From positions 1-64,000 of the forward strand of contig JBQMRN010000004.1 of assembly GCA_052171895.1 (NCBI GenBank): DNA of 64,000 nucleotides. Reading direction: 5' to 3'. This document shows, piece by piece, positions 54,496 to 64,000 of this stretch. The DNA comes from Arsenophonus sp052171895 (GTDB taxonomy: Bacteria; Pseudomonadota; Gammaproteobacteria; Enterobacterales; Enterobacteriaceae). How positions within the stretch are numbered: the first letter of the stretch is position 1; every line of letters starts with the position of its first letter. Below the pieces are notes generated by a model. It made no database searches, was not told the DNA's origin, and saw only the letters and a program-made list of their open reading frames with translations. A program made the translations under genes and the position numbers.

Positions 54496-55740
54496 TCAAT
54501 TTTGCTTTTCAGCCAACTCACTACTGCAAAATGACTGATAAAAATTATTGTATAGTGACTTGGTTGGTAAAGTCAATAAATTACCGTCAATAGACGAACT
54601 TACGACGAGTAGTTTGTCTTCTTTAGGACTAAAATATTATTTTGCCAATTAATGGCCATAAACGGTACAGAACAGCGATGCCCTAAAATAATCCATATTT
54701 TTACTGAATAAGAACTTAGTTCTGAATGTAAAAGAGCTTCATCTACTTGATAAAGACCTAATCAACTGGCAAAGATATCAATATTCATTACCGGTATTTG
54801 ATCATGATATTTTTGTTCATTAAGCAAGCTATGGATAATTGGTCCTAAAACTGCAACACCTTTTAAGCCATTGGATTCTTCTAAGTAAGCTAATCGAAAG
54901 TACAATGTTATCAGCAAAACGCAAACAAATTACCCTATTCTAGTAGGGATCCGATCCATGGAATATTAGCCAATTGATTAAGTACCTGTTGATGAAGTGC
55001 GCTAGTTTCCTGAGAAAGTTTATATTTAATAAAATAGCGAATTGATGGCATATCTATAGTGTTAACATAGCAAAACCTTGTTGTGCCAGAGATAGTTGCT
55101 GAAAAGGCGGTAATAATCTAGCTGTAAACTATCTAATTTCCACAAACTAAAATCGTTGGACACGGGATTTGGCTGGTATCCGGTAAATATAAAAACCAAT
55201 TACCTCTTTTTTGCATCTGCTATTTTAAAAAATTTTTCAATCGAAAATCAGTTAATTGCTCTGTATTTCATAAGCTTTATTAGCTAATAATAGCGCTTGT
55301 TCGGTAAGATTATCACATTTAAGATGAGAATAAGCGGTAATACTATATAAATTATCTGCCATTAAGCAAGCCTGGCTTGCTCCTATTTTGTTGGAAATTC
55401 AAGTGTTTGTTTCTGCCAGGCCATCGCTTGTTGTGACCATTTATAAGCCAAATTTCCTGGATGGTAACAAATTACCGTATCAAGTAAGTTCTGAGAACTT
55501 CGAATACGATTATTTGCAGCAATTCAATTTAATACCGTTTCAATCTCCAACCCATCGTTGCACGCCAAATTCATATTAAGCGCTTAATTATACGATAGCA
55601 GCTAACATAATTTCTTCCTTAGAATGTTGAGTTATTCTTCAATAAATGAGTTTTAGGCACACTATAAGTCACTAAAATAGAGGTCTCAGTTTATTTCAGT
55701 TTTGATTTAAGCTTAAACAGTTTTTTTTACAAAATTTTTC
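54496..55740 (-). pseudogene. frsA: frsA (yafA) pseudogene
   Basis: FrsA is an alpha/beta-hydrolase-fold protein said to affect fermentation/respiration balance. Colinear decayed pieces on the minus strand: ETSILV, YRIIKRLI.IW, YSITAYSHLKCDNLTEQALLLANKAYE (about 55270-55360), a FGFRFADNIVL-like stretch (about 54910) and SPKEDKLLVVSSSIDGNLLTLP (about 54600). Many stops. The span equals that of the intact gene, so decay is mainly by small lesions. Confidence 0.86.
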
Positions 55741-55869
55741 ACTTATATTGATATTATTCAATTAAAAACTTCAGAAGTGATATAGGGATACGATTAGCAT
55801 CCTTATATTATATACTTTTTAGTAATTAAAGCGAAATAAATAAAATAATTATTATTGTTCGCAAATCAT

Positions 55870-56312
55870 CCTTTTAATAAAAATCTCTTTTCAATATATA
55901 AAGGTCGTTATATCCAGGTATTTTCTAGTATATCAATACTGTAATTATTAATTAGTGGACGTCTAGCTGGTTTAGCAAAAATAGTTACCAAATAGCCTTT
56001 TGGATATATATCCCTGATAGCTTGTGTTGTCCTGCCGGTATTAACTAAATCGTTGAACTAGAATATAATCTTTAGCGTCATCTTCCGTTTGGTTAATAAT
56101 ATTAAGTTCTCTTTGATTATTATGATTGTAACTTGAGATACAGATAGTATCAATATGGCGTAGACCTAATTCATTAGTAATAATAGCACTAAGAACAAGC
56201 CAACAGCGCGTGACCACAATAATATATTTCCATTGCTTGGAAGGTAAATAAGTCTTGTGTCAACGGGGCAAGCATTTGCAACATATCCAATATCACCATC
56301 TATTTCATTCAT
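55870..56312 (-). pseudogene. gpt: gpt pseudogene (xanthine-guanine phosphoribosyltransferase)
   Basis: Purine-salvage enzyme remnant. Minus strand: DMLQMLAPL near the start, then NELGLRHIDTICISSYNHNN, QRELNIINQTEDDAKDYI, a broken DDLVNTG PRPP-binding region, AIRDIYPKGYLVTIFAKPA and RRPLINNYSIDILENTW. At least three frameshifts, one in the PRPP loop. IS256 copy 10 lies immediately upstream of its start. Gene order crl-frsA-gpt as in E. coli. Confidence 0.9.
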
Positions 56313-56319
56313 AAAATTG

Positions 56320-57713
56320 AGTTATGCTCATTTCTGATAATGGAGTTTCGGAGATACTAGCGCATCATTCTTTTAATTAATTTCGTGAATGATTTTAATA
56401 AGCGAGAGATGATATGTCATGAAAACTCTACCATACAGGTATCAGAGAAATCAGATATTACCTATAATTCCTTGCATGAATTTATCCGTAATGGTGTCAT
56501 CTAGGTGATAAGCTACCCTCGTTTGAAGCTGAGCTTGAAACCATGCTGCGACAAGATCCTGAACGCCGCCTTGTCGACTGGCGTCCATGCCGTCATCCGT
56601 AAGGAATATTTGCCACACCGCACTATATAGATTAGTATTGATGATATTGAAATTAAACTGACTTAAAGTCAGGGATAGCAGCAGCACCGGAATATTCTTC
56701 AACATCTCATTCATACCGACTTATCTGAAGTATGCAAAAAACATCAAAGAGTTGCTAGCATGATTGTAGCTGCAAAGCATATCCAGCGGTAATTTTCACG
56801 AAGGTCTTCCTTGTGGGTGTTTTCTTGCTGAAAACACCAATGGTCTCTCTCTGTTAGTCCCATCATAAAATTGAAACAGCAAAGGCTTAAAGAGTATAGG
56901 CAATACTGCCTACGTGATTTAAGGGATATGCGCTACGTTTATTTCTTGGTTGATGGTATAAACAGTCCTGTCAGGCAAAATGATCGTCTTTGCCTGCTGG
57001 TATTATCGATATCACTAAGCATGAGTGTGTAAGAAGCTTGTTGTGGTCGAAGATGGTTATCGAGAATCAGAAGCAAACTTGGCCGAACTTTTTAATGCCC
57101 TCTGAGCGCGTGGTTTAACCGTATTCCCAAGACTTGCTACGGGAGATGGTGTCCTTGGTTTTTGGAATGCAATGGCAAAGATATTTCTGGACACGAAGCA
57201 TCAACGCTGTTGGGTAAAAAAACAGTTAATGTGCTGGCTTCACTCTCAAAAGACATGCAATAAAATTTAAGGTTTAGCTGCAAATGAGGTCTGTGCCTAG
57301 AAGAGAGAGCCTGGCGATGCCGTTAATAAAGCCATTGATGTTTTCTTGGCAAGGTTTTTACCGAAGTATCCTGCAGTGATGAAGAAGCTGAAGAAAGATT
57401 GAGAAGAAACTGCTGGCATTCTACAACTTCCAGTCAGCGCATGAGCGTCAATAAGAACAAAAAATTTGATTGAATCGGCTTTTACGACAGGAAGCCATGA
57501 AGCTTACACGGGAAGAATTCTGGTTAAAAATAACTCTTTCAATGCTATTTAAGCTGTTACAGTCTACTAAGAAAAGTTGGAATTGCCTAAGAGGATTTTA
57601 ACCTGCTTGACCTGCTGGTAAATAACGTCCAATTTAAGGATGAAGAACAGATGCACGAAGCATCAGATCTGGGGATATCGCCTGACAGTCATATACTAGA
57701 TTTGCTAATAACT
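56320..57713 (+). mobile_element. IS256-family element, copy 10 (dead)
   Basis: Plus-strand IS256 remnant with clear terminal repeats (agttatgctc at 56320; gctaataact to 57713). Pieces such as YVYFLVDGINSPVRQNDRLCLL (about 56930-57000) and FATVRLRSR-like C-terminal blocks are frameshifted. It separates the gpt remnant from the GC-richer foreign segment. Confidence 0.84.
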
Positions 57714-60024
57714 CCGCATTTATTGACAACGAATTTCTTTTTGCTGATTCGGCACAACGCAATCTCGCCTATGGGTTATGGTAAATGATTTACCGCATGG
57801 TGGGCGTAGGCATCACTAATGTTGGATAATCTCTGGAAAGGCTGGAGATCGCGTCATGTTCGGCTTTACCATGCCGATGGCGGTTGCAAGCTAGGTATTT
57901 CGATCCATCTGATGATCCAGGTAGTCAACCTAGGGAAACCATCACCCAGTTACTGAAGCAGGAATTTACTGGCGAGGGAGCACATCATCCATACGATCTC
58001 TTAATGAAATGAAAGGTAAAATAACGCTGTTGGTGGAAGACGTGTTCTAAAGAGGCACTTTAAATCGAGTTTTAACGGTCATTAATGGAGAGTTAGGGGA
58101 TATATTATGCTAGTTGACAAAGATTTACACGCCCGCGCTATAGGCCGCCGCCCCCTGTTGATAAAAAACTGCTCGAACTGGTGTGTGTGGCGCTCTTGCC
58201 GCCGCTCGTTAGAAAAATAGACTAGACCCTTCCCCCTTCCCGATGGAGAGTTTTATCGCTTCCAATTACGTGCTGCCGGTCTTAGTGGCCACGTCAATGC
58301 TGAAACAGCATCTCTGCATAATAGCATTTTACTACATGAATAATTAGTAGCGGTCAACTGAACAAACCGACCAGTGTTATCAGGTGGGTTGCGCTGGCTG
58401 GAGTCGATAAAAAACGGTGAGCTAGCGCTCTGGGGTTAATACCGATAGCAAGCCCCTTTACGGTCATGGGCCCCATATCAGCGTAAACCTGCCGGAGATG
58501 CACAGGCCGAGGTCTCGTCCTTCAAACGCAAGCAGAAAGGATTTATCTGATGATTGTCTCCACTGAAAACGCTTTGCTTGTGCGTCTATTACCTACATGC
58601 CTGTTTGGAAGACATTGCCTGATATGCCACCCACTCCATCCAGCAATTAGAGCGAAACAACTACTACGTAATGTACTACTAACCCCCGCCAGGTGTGTAT
58701 TTGATGTGGTTCTTGGGTACACAGATCAGCCAGGTTAAAGCCGTGATTGACAGTTATTTTTAGGTACTGGCTGAGATTATCAACGGTTCTGAGGGTATGA
58801 CCGTCCAGGCATTGCCTGGAGAATGTGCTTTAAAGATGGTCGTAATTGTAGATCTAGTAAGATGGGTATGTTGGCATGGTGCTCTATGGCACCTATTTTA
58901 TCTATGAGGAGTTTAATGCTGCCGTTAATTGAAGAGGATTCCATGGATGAGTACCTGTGCCATTATCAGACATTTACCCGGGTGCAAATTGGCAGGAAGA
59001 CGGTAGTATCTGCCGTTCACCGAGCATATCATTCTCTGTGGGAAAATCTGGTCAATGAATGACACCGACAACGTTGTGATGTGATAACCATTTTAAGTTA
59101 GCAATGATTTTTGTCCGTATCTCCCCCAAGGATCGTGCAGTGCGAAATCAAATTGTATGCAGATCTTACCGGATACAGGAGGCTTGGTTCCTCGTGTAAT
59201 GGTTTTTAGCTTCGCCTGGTGTGTTTCAAAGATGTACTGGAAATCATTTCCGCCTTGAAAAATAACAAGATCTCGGTAGAAGTTACCACGGTCATCCTGA
59301 ATGAAAGAGGATAGCTAATTTATGACATAAGCTTTAATGGAATTAGCGCCAGGGTTCGTATATCGCTTATGCATATTGAGATTGATAATTTGCAGGCTAT
59401 CTAGCAGCACCCAGAACACGTTGCCCAGTGTACTGATGTGTTTGGTAAGGGCTGCTGCTATCAGGGACGGCAAAGTAGACGGCAGCGTGTCATTAGACAC
59501 AGCGGTACGCATCAACACCCCCTTGCAGATCATGCCGCAACACTCTCTGGTGGCAAGCAAGTATTCTAATGGATATGGTCAGAGAGTTCATAATCAAGAA
59601 CCATGATGTGATACTGACCGTCATAGCGCAGGGTAATTTAGGGGTAGGTAAGGCGCCGATGCGGCAGCATGATGTTATCGGGCTAGGCGCAACAGGCAAT
59701 GGGTAGTGAATGCCTATCTTGCGCCGTGCACCTGTACGTCACTGTTGAGAAAGACAAGCAGGATAATAGGCGTGGTCACTGATGCCTTGGCCATCGCGAT
59801 TAATGCCCTGTCGTCGCTGCCAGTGAGCGCGATATCTACTGCACCGATCGTTGAAAATGTTAGCGTTGACCAAACACTGCTGACCATTATTACACAGTTT
59901 ATTTCTAAATACTCAGTCTAGAAGATCTACCTGAATTATTACGATGGTGATAATACTTCACAATAGGGGCCTGGCCTTAACGATCTGGGGGCCGCTATTC
60001 GAGCGACGAACCCTAATTTTGTAA
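57714..60024 (+). other. GC-richer broken foreign segment, left part
   Basis: Base composition is visibly richer in G+C than the rest of the window. Plus-strand coding-like pieces include MVNDLPHGGRRHH (about 57790), KGKITLLVEDVF (about 58010), a frame with an AAAGGA ribosome site at 58550-58738 (MIVSTENALLVRLLP), KDVLEIISALKNNKISVEVTTV (about 59230) and NVSVDQTLLTIITQFISKYS (59706-59921). No piece gave me a confident family match. Multi-gene remnant of a mobile element, conjugative or phage; pseudogenised. Confidence 0.5.
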
Positions 60025-61052
60025 GGCTATGGTTAGCAAAGGTTGTTGATAGAAATCCCTTAGACTGTATAAAGGATTTTTGCTACAGAGATTGCTATGA
60101 AAAAGCAAACAGTCATACAAACTTTTTCTTCACTCTCTGGCAACATAAAGCTGCATCTTATTAGTTAGCTTGGAGATAATCTCTCGGATGATGTCGATTC
60201 ATGCATTGAAGTAACTCATTCTAATTTATCCTACCCATATTATCACAGTAAAAATATTATCTGCTAGGAGCCTTCATTAAGGTTACAGTGATATTGATGC
60301 AAATCTCTAATTGTAGGAAAATATTTAATAATCTTACTGGAAGTCTTTCATCTAGTGAAATTACATCACAAGGATAAATGGTTTAGTTATTTCTGATGTA
60401 TATTGAATACTTTGAGTTTATGGGAGTCAGCGAAACAAACAGGAATTGATTTAAAAACAGCGTTTAGATGGTCTCAGTGCTTCCTTGCTTCAGCAACGAA
60501 AGCCAACATAAATGTACTAAGTGGTATTTGTTGAACTAGGCGAAATATTTTCCCATAAATCCTTTAAAGGAAGCATTATATGCCATATAGGAAAGCTAGA
60601 AAACAAATGATAGGAGAAAATAAAAGGAAAGAACGAATCACGATCTTAATCGCCATAGATCAACAGGATCATGTGAGCAATGAAATTCTTTAAGAGTTTA
60701 ATGCAGGGTGCATTAAGCGTTTTTTTAGGCGATCATCAATAAAAAGTCAATCCTTTGATCGGATGCAGTTAAATGGTATGAAATTTTTTCAGAGAGCATA
60801 AAATTAGTCACCATCACCTAATAATTTTGGATAATCAGATAGTTATTGGTAAGGAATTCCACATTCAAAATATGAATAGTTATATCAGCTGATTAAAAGA
60901 ATAGCTAAGTAGATTCCATGGTGTATGGTCGTTTTTTATTTATCGAATTATCTGCCATGGAGTAGATTGTTTGAAACTACAACAATTGAAATATAGCTGT
61001 GGCTAGAAATTACTCTGCGAGCAAAGCAAAAATAACCTTTGCCAACATAGTC
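60025..61052 (+). mobile_element. IS1595-family element within the foreign segment
   Basis: Full-length plus-strand IS1595 remnant (about 1.03 kb). Starts ggctatggt, ends aacatagtc; flanks ttttgtaa and tttggaaa are a plausible 8-base target duplication (six of eight match). On removal, the reading LGAAIRATNPNF on the left can join IAALWDIQLPYRDAIFGYVS on the right, suggesting one interrupted gene. Transposase broken. Confidence 0.86.
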
Positions 61053-62363
61053 TTTGGAAAGAGTATTGCTGCGCTATGGGATATCCAGTTACCCTATCGT
61101 GATGCTATATTTGGATATGTGAGCACCTGAAATTATTGAACGGAGGCGCTGCGCGACCTATTCCTATTGGAGACTGACCAAAATCTCCAATGACATCGGG
61201 TTTTGCGGGCCATTACTGGTAATCTGGAGGAAATAACCAAGTTCGCTAAGGTACCTAATGATTTTTTTCTGACCTGTACCGGCATCTAGTCCAATCGCAT
61301 GCCGTGGAAGCTGGCCTATCTCTAGGCTGCCACCTTGTATGCCATTGGTGAAAAATTTTTAGTCCTGATCCAGGGGGCGCTCTAGAGCTGCAAAGCCTCT
61401 TACTTGCTAGTACTGGTATGGTGCGCACCTCTCTCTAGCGCTTGTCCTGATAGAATGCCAACAATAAGCGTAACCAGCTGCTGTATGAGACGGCATTGCT
61501 ACTGTGAAAGTGAGGGGTTTACCAGACGATGGGGTGCAGATTGAGCTGCATGTCACCATCTATCGTATTAAATACCTAAGGTAATCCGGATCCGTATTAC
61601 CTCGATGTAAATACCGTGGCGATGTTGTCCTATCTAGGCTATTCCTTTCGTTGGGGGTACGCATTACCTAGTCTCTTCCATTCTCATAAGCTGGCTTTCC
61701 ACCGTTAGGACGGTTGGATCGATGGAAGGCGATGGTGAAGCATACCCCGACCATTATCCGGACCCCAGTTGTTTGCGTTGATGATGGAGTAACAGGAGAG
61801 AGAGCTGATTGAGAACTTTAATAATTTCTGGGATAGCCTGATTGTCGAGCGCAACTAAAACATCCACAAGCGGGTAATATGCTGTGTAAGGCAGATGTAG
61901 TCCAATCAATTGCGCATTTTTGCAGAACAGATCCAGTTTATTTTGTAGGGGGGATACCCGATAGAATTTGACAAACTGTAATACTAGGGCAAGGCCATTT
62001 ATTCGGGTTAATGGGTAGGAATATCCAACGATGACGGGTCCACTTTTAGTCCGTACCAGGAAAAGCGCGAGGGGGAAGTTTTACCGGCTCACTGGTTTAT
62101 GCCTACAAGGCGACCCCAGTGGAGACACGGCGGCACGCTATGATGCAAGTTCTCGGCACAGGAGGATTGTGACTTGAGTGTGAAAGTTATCAACAGTTGG
62201 CAGGATATCACGTTGGAGTTTGAAGCTGATTTCGGCGAAACGCACATGATGAGCAACGCCTAGAGCAACGTGGGGAGGAAGAGTTACTGAGTGACGCAGT
62301 AGAAATCTTAGCTAAATTCACCGCCATTCATAGCTAGCTTGCCTGGCCGTATAAGGATCAAAG
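61053..62363 (+). other. GC-richer broken foreign segment, middle part
   Basis: Plus-strand coding-like sequence with many stops: IAALWDIQLPYRDAIFGYVS (61070-61130), GNLEEITKFAKVPNDFFLTC (about 61220), WKLAYL.AATLYAIGEKFLVL (about 61310), LIENFNNFWDSLIVERN (about 61805) and GSLVYAYKATPVETRRHAMMQVLG (about 62090). The pieces look like at least two former genes. I do not recognise the families. Confidence 0.45.
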
Positions 62364-62756
62364 ATGCACAAACAGAGCATGGAAACACGGATGGCGTGGC
62401 TGGCCCCCTACCATGAAGTTGAATGGTCGACCAAATATCGCTCAGGGTGGCTGATGAGCTGGGGCGCGGGCTTGACCCTGGTTGATTGCTTGCTCACTGA
62501 CAGCAGTGATTACGAACAACGCTATACGGGAACAGGGGTGTTCACCTTTCGCCCATTAATCGCCAAAGACATTATTGATGTTGAATTGGTCGTCGGAGCG
62601 GGTGGTGTTCAAACTGCGAACAGCTCGGAGTTAGTGAGTTTACCGGCGATGCTCGAATTTGAGCTGCTGCGCTGGCAGGTCGCCAGCCTTGGCAACCTCA
62701 ACGGCCAGTTGGCGATAGTTTCTTCAATTGAAAAGCTGTTGGCGTGGGAATATTGA
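62364..62756 (+). CDS. Hypothetical protein, foreign segment
   Basis: 130-residue open frame beginning MHKQSMETRMAWLAPYHEVEW, with an AAGGA ribosome site about eight bases upstream. It is the only substantial uninterrupted frame in the GC-richer segment. No transmembrane segment or motif that I recognise; the middle is rich in Leu, Val and Gly. Neighbouring genes are broken, so it may be the surviving part of a longer protein. Function unknown. Confidence 0.5.
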   Translation: MHKQSMETRMAWLAPYHEVEWSTKYRSGWLMSWGAGLTLVDCLLTDSSDYEQRYTGTGVFTFRPLIAKDIIDVELVVGAGGVQTANSSELVSLPAMLEFELLRWQVASLGNLNGQLAIVSSIEKLLAWEY

Positions 62757-62973
62757 GCGCTTTATCCATTGCCTAGCGTCTTGGTGGGTATCGCTCTCGC
62801 CGACCAGATGGTGGCTGACTTATAGCACCTGGATGCAGTGTCGGGCAAAGATTGAGGAAGAGCGACGCTGATATGTTTGCCACGGTCACCAAGTCGGGTA
62901 TTATGGACTTGGCGCTTTCCTTGTTGTTAATCTGCTCTACCGGCACTCCTAGCAAGCAACCACTTATTACAGC

Positions 62974-63465
62974 GTGAGTAAGCAATGGCTAAAAAAAGTA
63001 AAAGTTTCCCTGATTCTTGACCTGTTTGGCAACCTTCCCTGGCAAAAAGCATGGCTGTTTTGTCAAAGTCTGGTCAGCATGGGAATGGGGTTGCAGGGCG
63101 TAATATCCATGTACGATCTAGATCTTCTGGCGAATACACTAGAAAGTCAGCTTGATCGCCTGGGTTGTGCCCATCATGGTCAGCGGACATTTAGTGGCCT
63201 GCTGCTTATGGGTAACTGGCCCGTCTGTATTATTCCAGCTTTGAGTATCTGGAAACGCCCATTGCCAAACTGGCATGTAGAGACCCGGCGGTGTGGCCCA
63301 TGCTGGCCTTTACGGGCTTGTTAGCCGCCTGGGTGTGGTTGTTGGTGGCCTTCGTGATGTATGGCCTGAAAAAGCTTTTATTGACCCAGGCGACGGGAAA
63401 ATACATCATTAGCCTGAACGCGCAGAATAACAAGATAAGACGTAGAATAATGACGATAGTCAGTG
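62974..63465 (+). pseudogene. Hypothetical membrane protein, frameshifted
   Basis: From MSKQWLKKVKVSLILDLFGNL (62974) the frame runs through WLFCQSLVSMGMGLQGVISMYDL and LDRLGCAHHGQRTFSGLLLMGN. It then shifts; in the next frame YYSSFEYLETPIAKLACRD leads to WPMLAFTGLLAAWVWLLVAF, a clear transmembrane helix. So one former gene of about 160 aa or more with a C-terminal membrane helix. The overall look (amphipathic start, membrane tail) would suit a secretion or conjugation apparatus, but no family was recognised. Confidence 0.45.
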
Positions 63466-64000
63466 GGTATGACAAAAACACCAAGGATAGCCACCTGTGG
63501 AGCTCTTACATGGCGTTATTTTAATAGTAGAACCACCACAAAGGCGCCCCCCTATCCATGAATGTGGCATGAACCGAAAGTAGCTGAGCTTTTCTTTCCA
63601 TGCTGGAAGCCAGGGTGTCTTCCTTTACCTGAAACAGATGTTATCCCAAAAAAGCATTCAACCTCAGGATGCAATGTAAGCCTTTTAACCGGCCATGGTG
63701 TTGATGTTTACAGCATTCTTTTTCAGGTGGTGGAGGAAAACATGTTTTGAAATGTAAGCTTATGGGAAAATAATTTACTGGGGCCTGAGTCTATTCGCTT
63801 GCTCTTTCAGGCGATACGGACAAGAGGACAAGGGCGAATAAAAAAAGGCTATGAACTCTCTCCTGGAACGTGGCTGCGCTGCTGCTTGGCTGGTTGTAGC
63901 TGACCGTGAGTGGTCTCTCTGACGATTAAAGATGGAAAGTACCCCACATTTATCTTTAAAGGGCATTTAGAGGGGATTTAAAAATTCCATAAATCATTAC
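63466..64000. other. Foreign segment, right edge, no clear gene
   Basis: Short frames on both strands (for example MWHEPKVAELFFPCWKPGCL at 63562) without recognisable content or consistent ribosome sites. Continues beyond the window. Confidence 0.4.

Noticed and set aside
55388..55579. Small plus-strand gene of 63 aa
   Set aside because: Overlaps the frsA remnant on the opposite strand and has no recognisable content.
59315..59699. Overlapping frames on both strands in the foreign segment
   Set aside because: GC-rich sequence has fewer chance stops, so paired opposite frames are expected; no homology or ribosome site supports either one.
1..64000. Toxin-antitoxin, restriction, CRISPR or other defence systems
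   Set aside because: No reading frame carries motifs of such systems; outside the host genes nearly all frames belong to the four IS families or the unidentified segment.

Overview
The window comes from an AT-rich chromosome of the order Enterobacterales in an advanced state of decay, most likely an insect-associated symbiont (Arsenophonus- or Sodalis-like; the genus is inference). The evidence is twofold. Every intact protein reads closest to the E. coli family member, and local gene order matches short E. coli blocks. Yet roughly half the sequence consists of dead insertion sequences (IS), and broken host genes outnumber intact ones.

Layout. 1-3783: IS mosaic (IS1595, IS91, IS256). 3784-10940: fabI (intact), then the eroded sapF-D-C-B-A operon and a pspF fragment, all on the minus strand. 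10941-11802: IS481, then an AraC-type regulator remnant. 12261-28477: the block pdxB-usg-truA-dedA-accD-folC-dedD-cvpA-purF-ubiX. Here pdxB, truA, accD, folC, cvpA and ubiX are intact; usg, dedA, dedD and purF are broken by IS481, IS256, a nested IS481/IS256/IS1595 cluster and IS256 respectively. 28500-30340: epmC remnant, aroC (intact) and a prmB tail, all minus. 30340-36390: IS1595/IS481/IS256/IS1595/IS91 cluster. 36482-41980: satP remnant (minus), then dnaK-dnaJ with a visible sigma-32-type promoter and a strong terminator. 42162-50086: IS256, fumC (minus), a triple IS nest where fumA lies in E. coli, then manA. 50120-56312: IS256, then crl (split by IS91), frsA and gpt remnants (minus). 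56320-64000: IS256, then a visibly GC-richer, heavily broken foreign segment, split by an IS1595 and not identified.

What survives is a small set of biosynthetic and maintenance genes: fatty acids (fabI, accD), folate (folC), vitamin B6 (pdxB), chorismate (aroC), ubiquinone (ubiX), fumarase C, mannose-6-phosphate isomerase, tRNA pseudouridine (truA) and the DnaK/DnaJ chaperones. What has died is antimicrobial-peptide resistance (sap), stress regulation (pspF, crl), acetate uptake (satP), de novo and salvage purine steps (purF, gpt) and protein modification (prmB, epmC). This suits a host-restricted symbiont supplied with purines and keeping cofactor synthesis.

Four IS families were recognised from protein motifs and mutual comparison: IS256 (ten copies), IS1595 (seven), IS481 (five) and IS91 (three). 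None has an intact transposase. Target duplications are still readable at some copies, so the order of insertion can be partly reconstructed. I found no CRISPR array, tRNA or rRNA, and no convincing new defence or biosynthetic system. The noteworthy observations concern IS nesting, IS-mediated rearrangement, a host gene capped by an IS terminus, and unusual changes in the DnaK/DnaJ chaperones.
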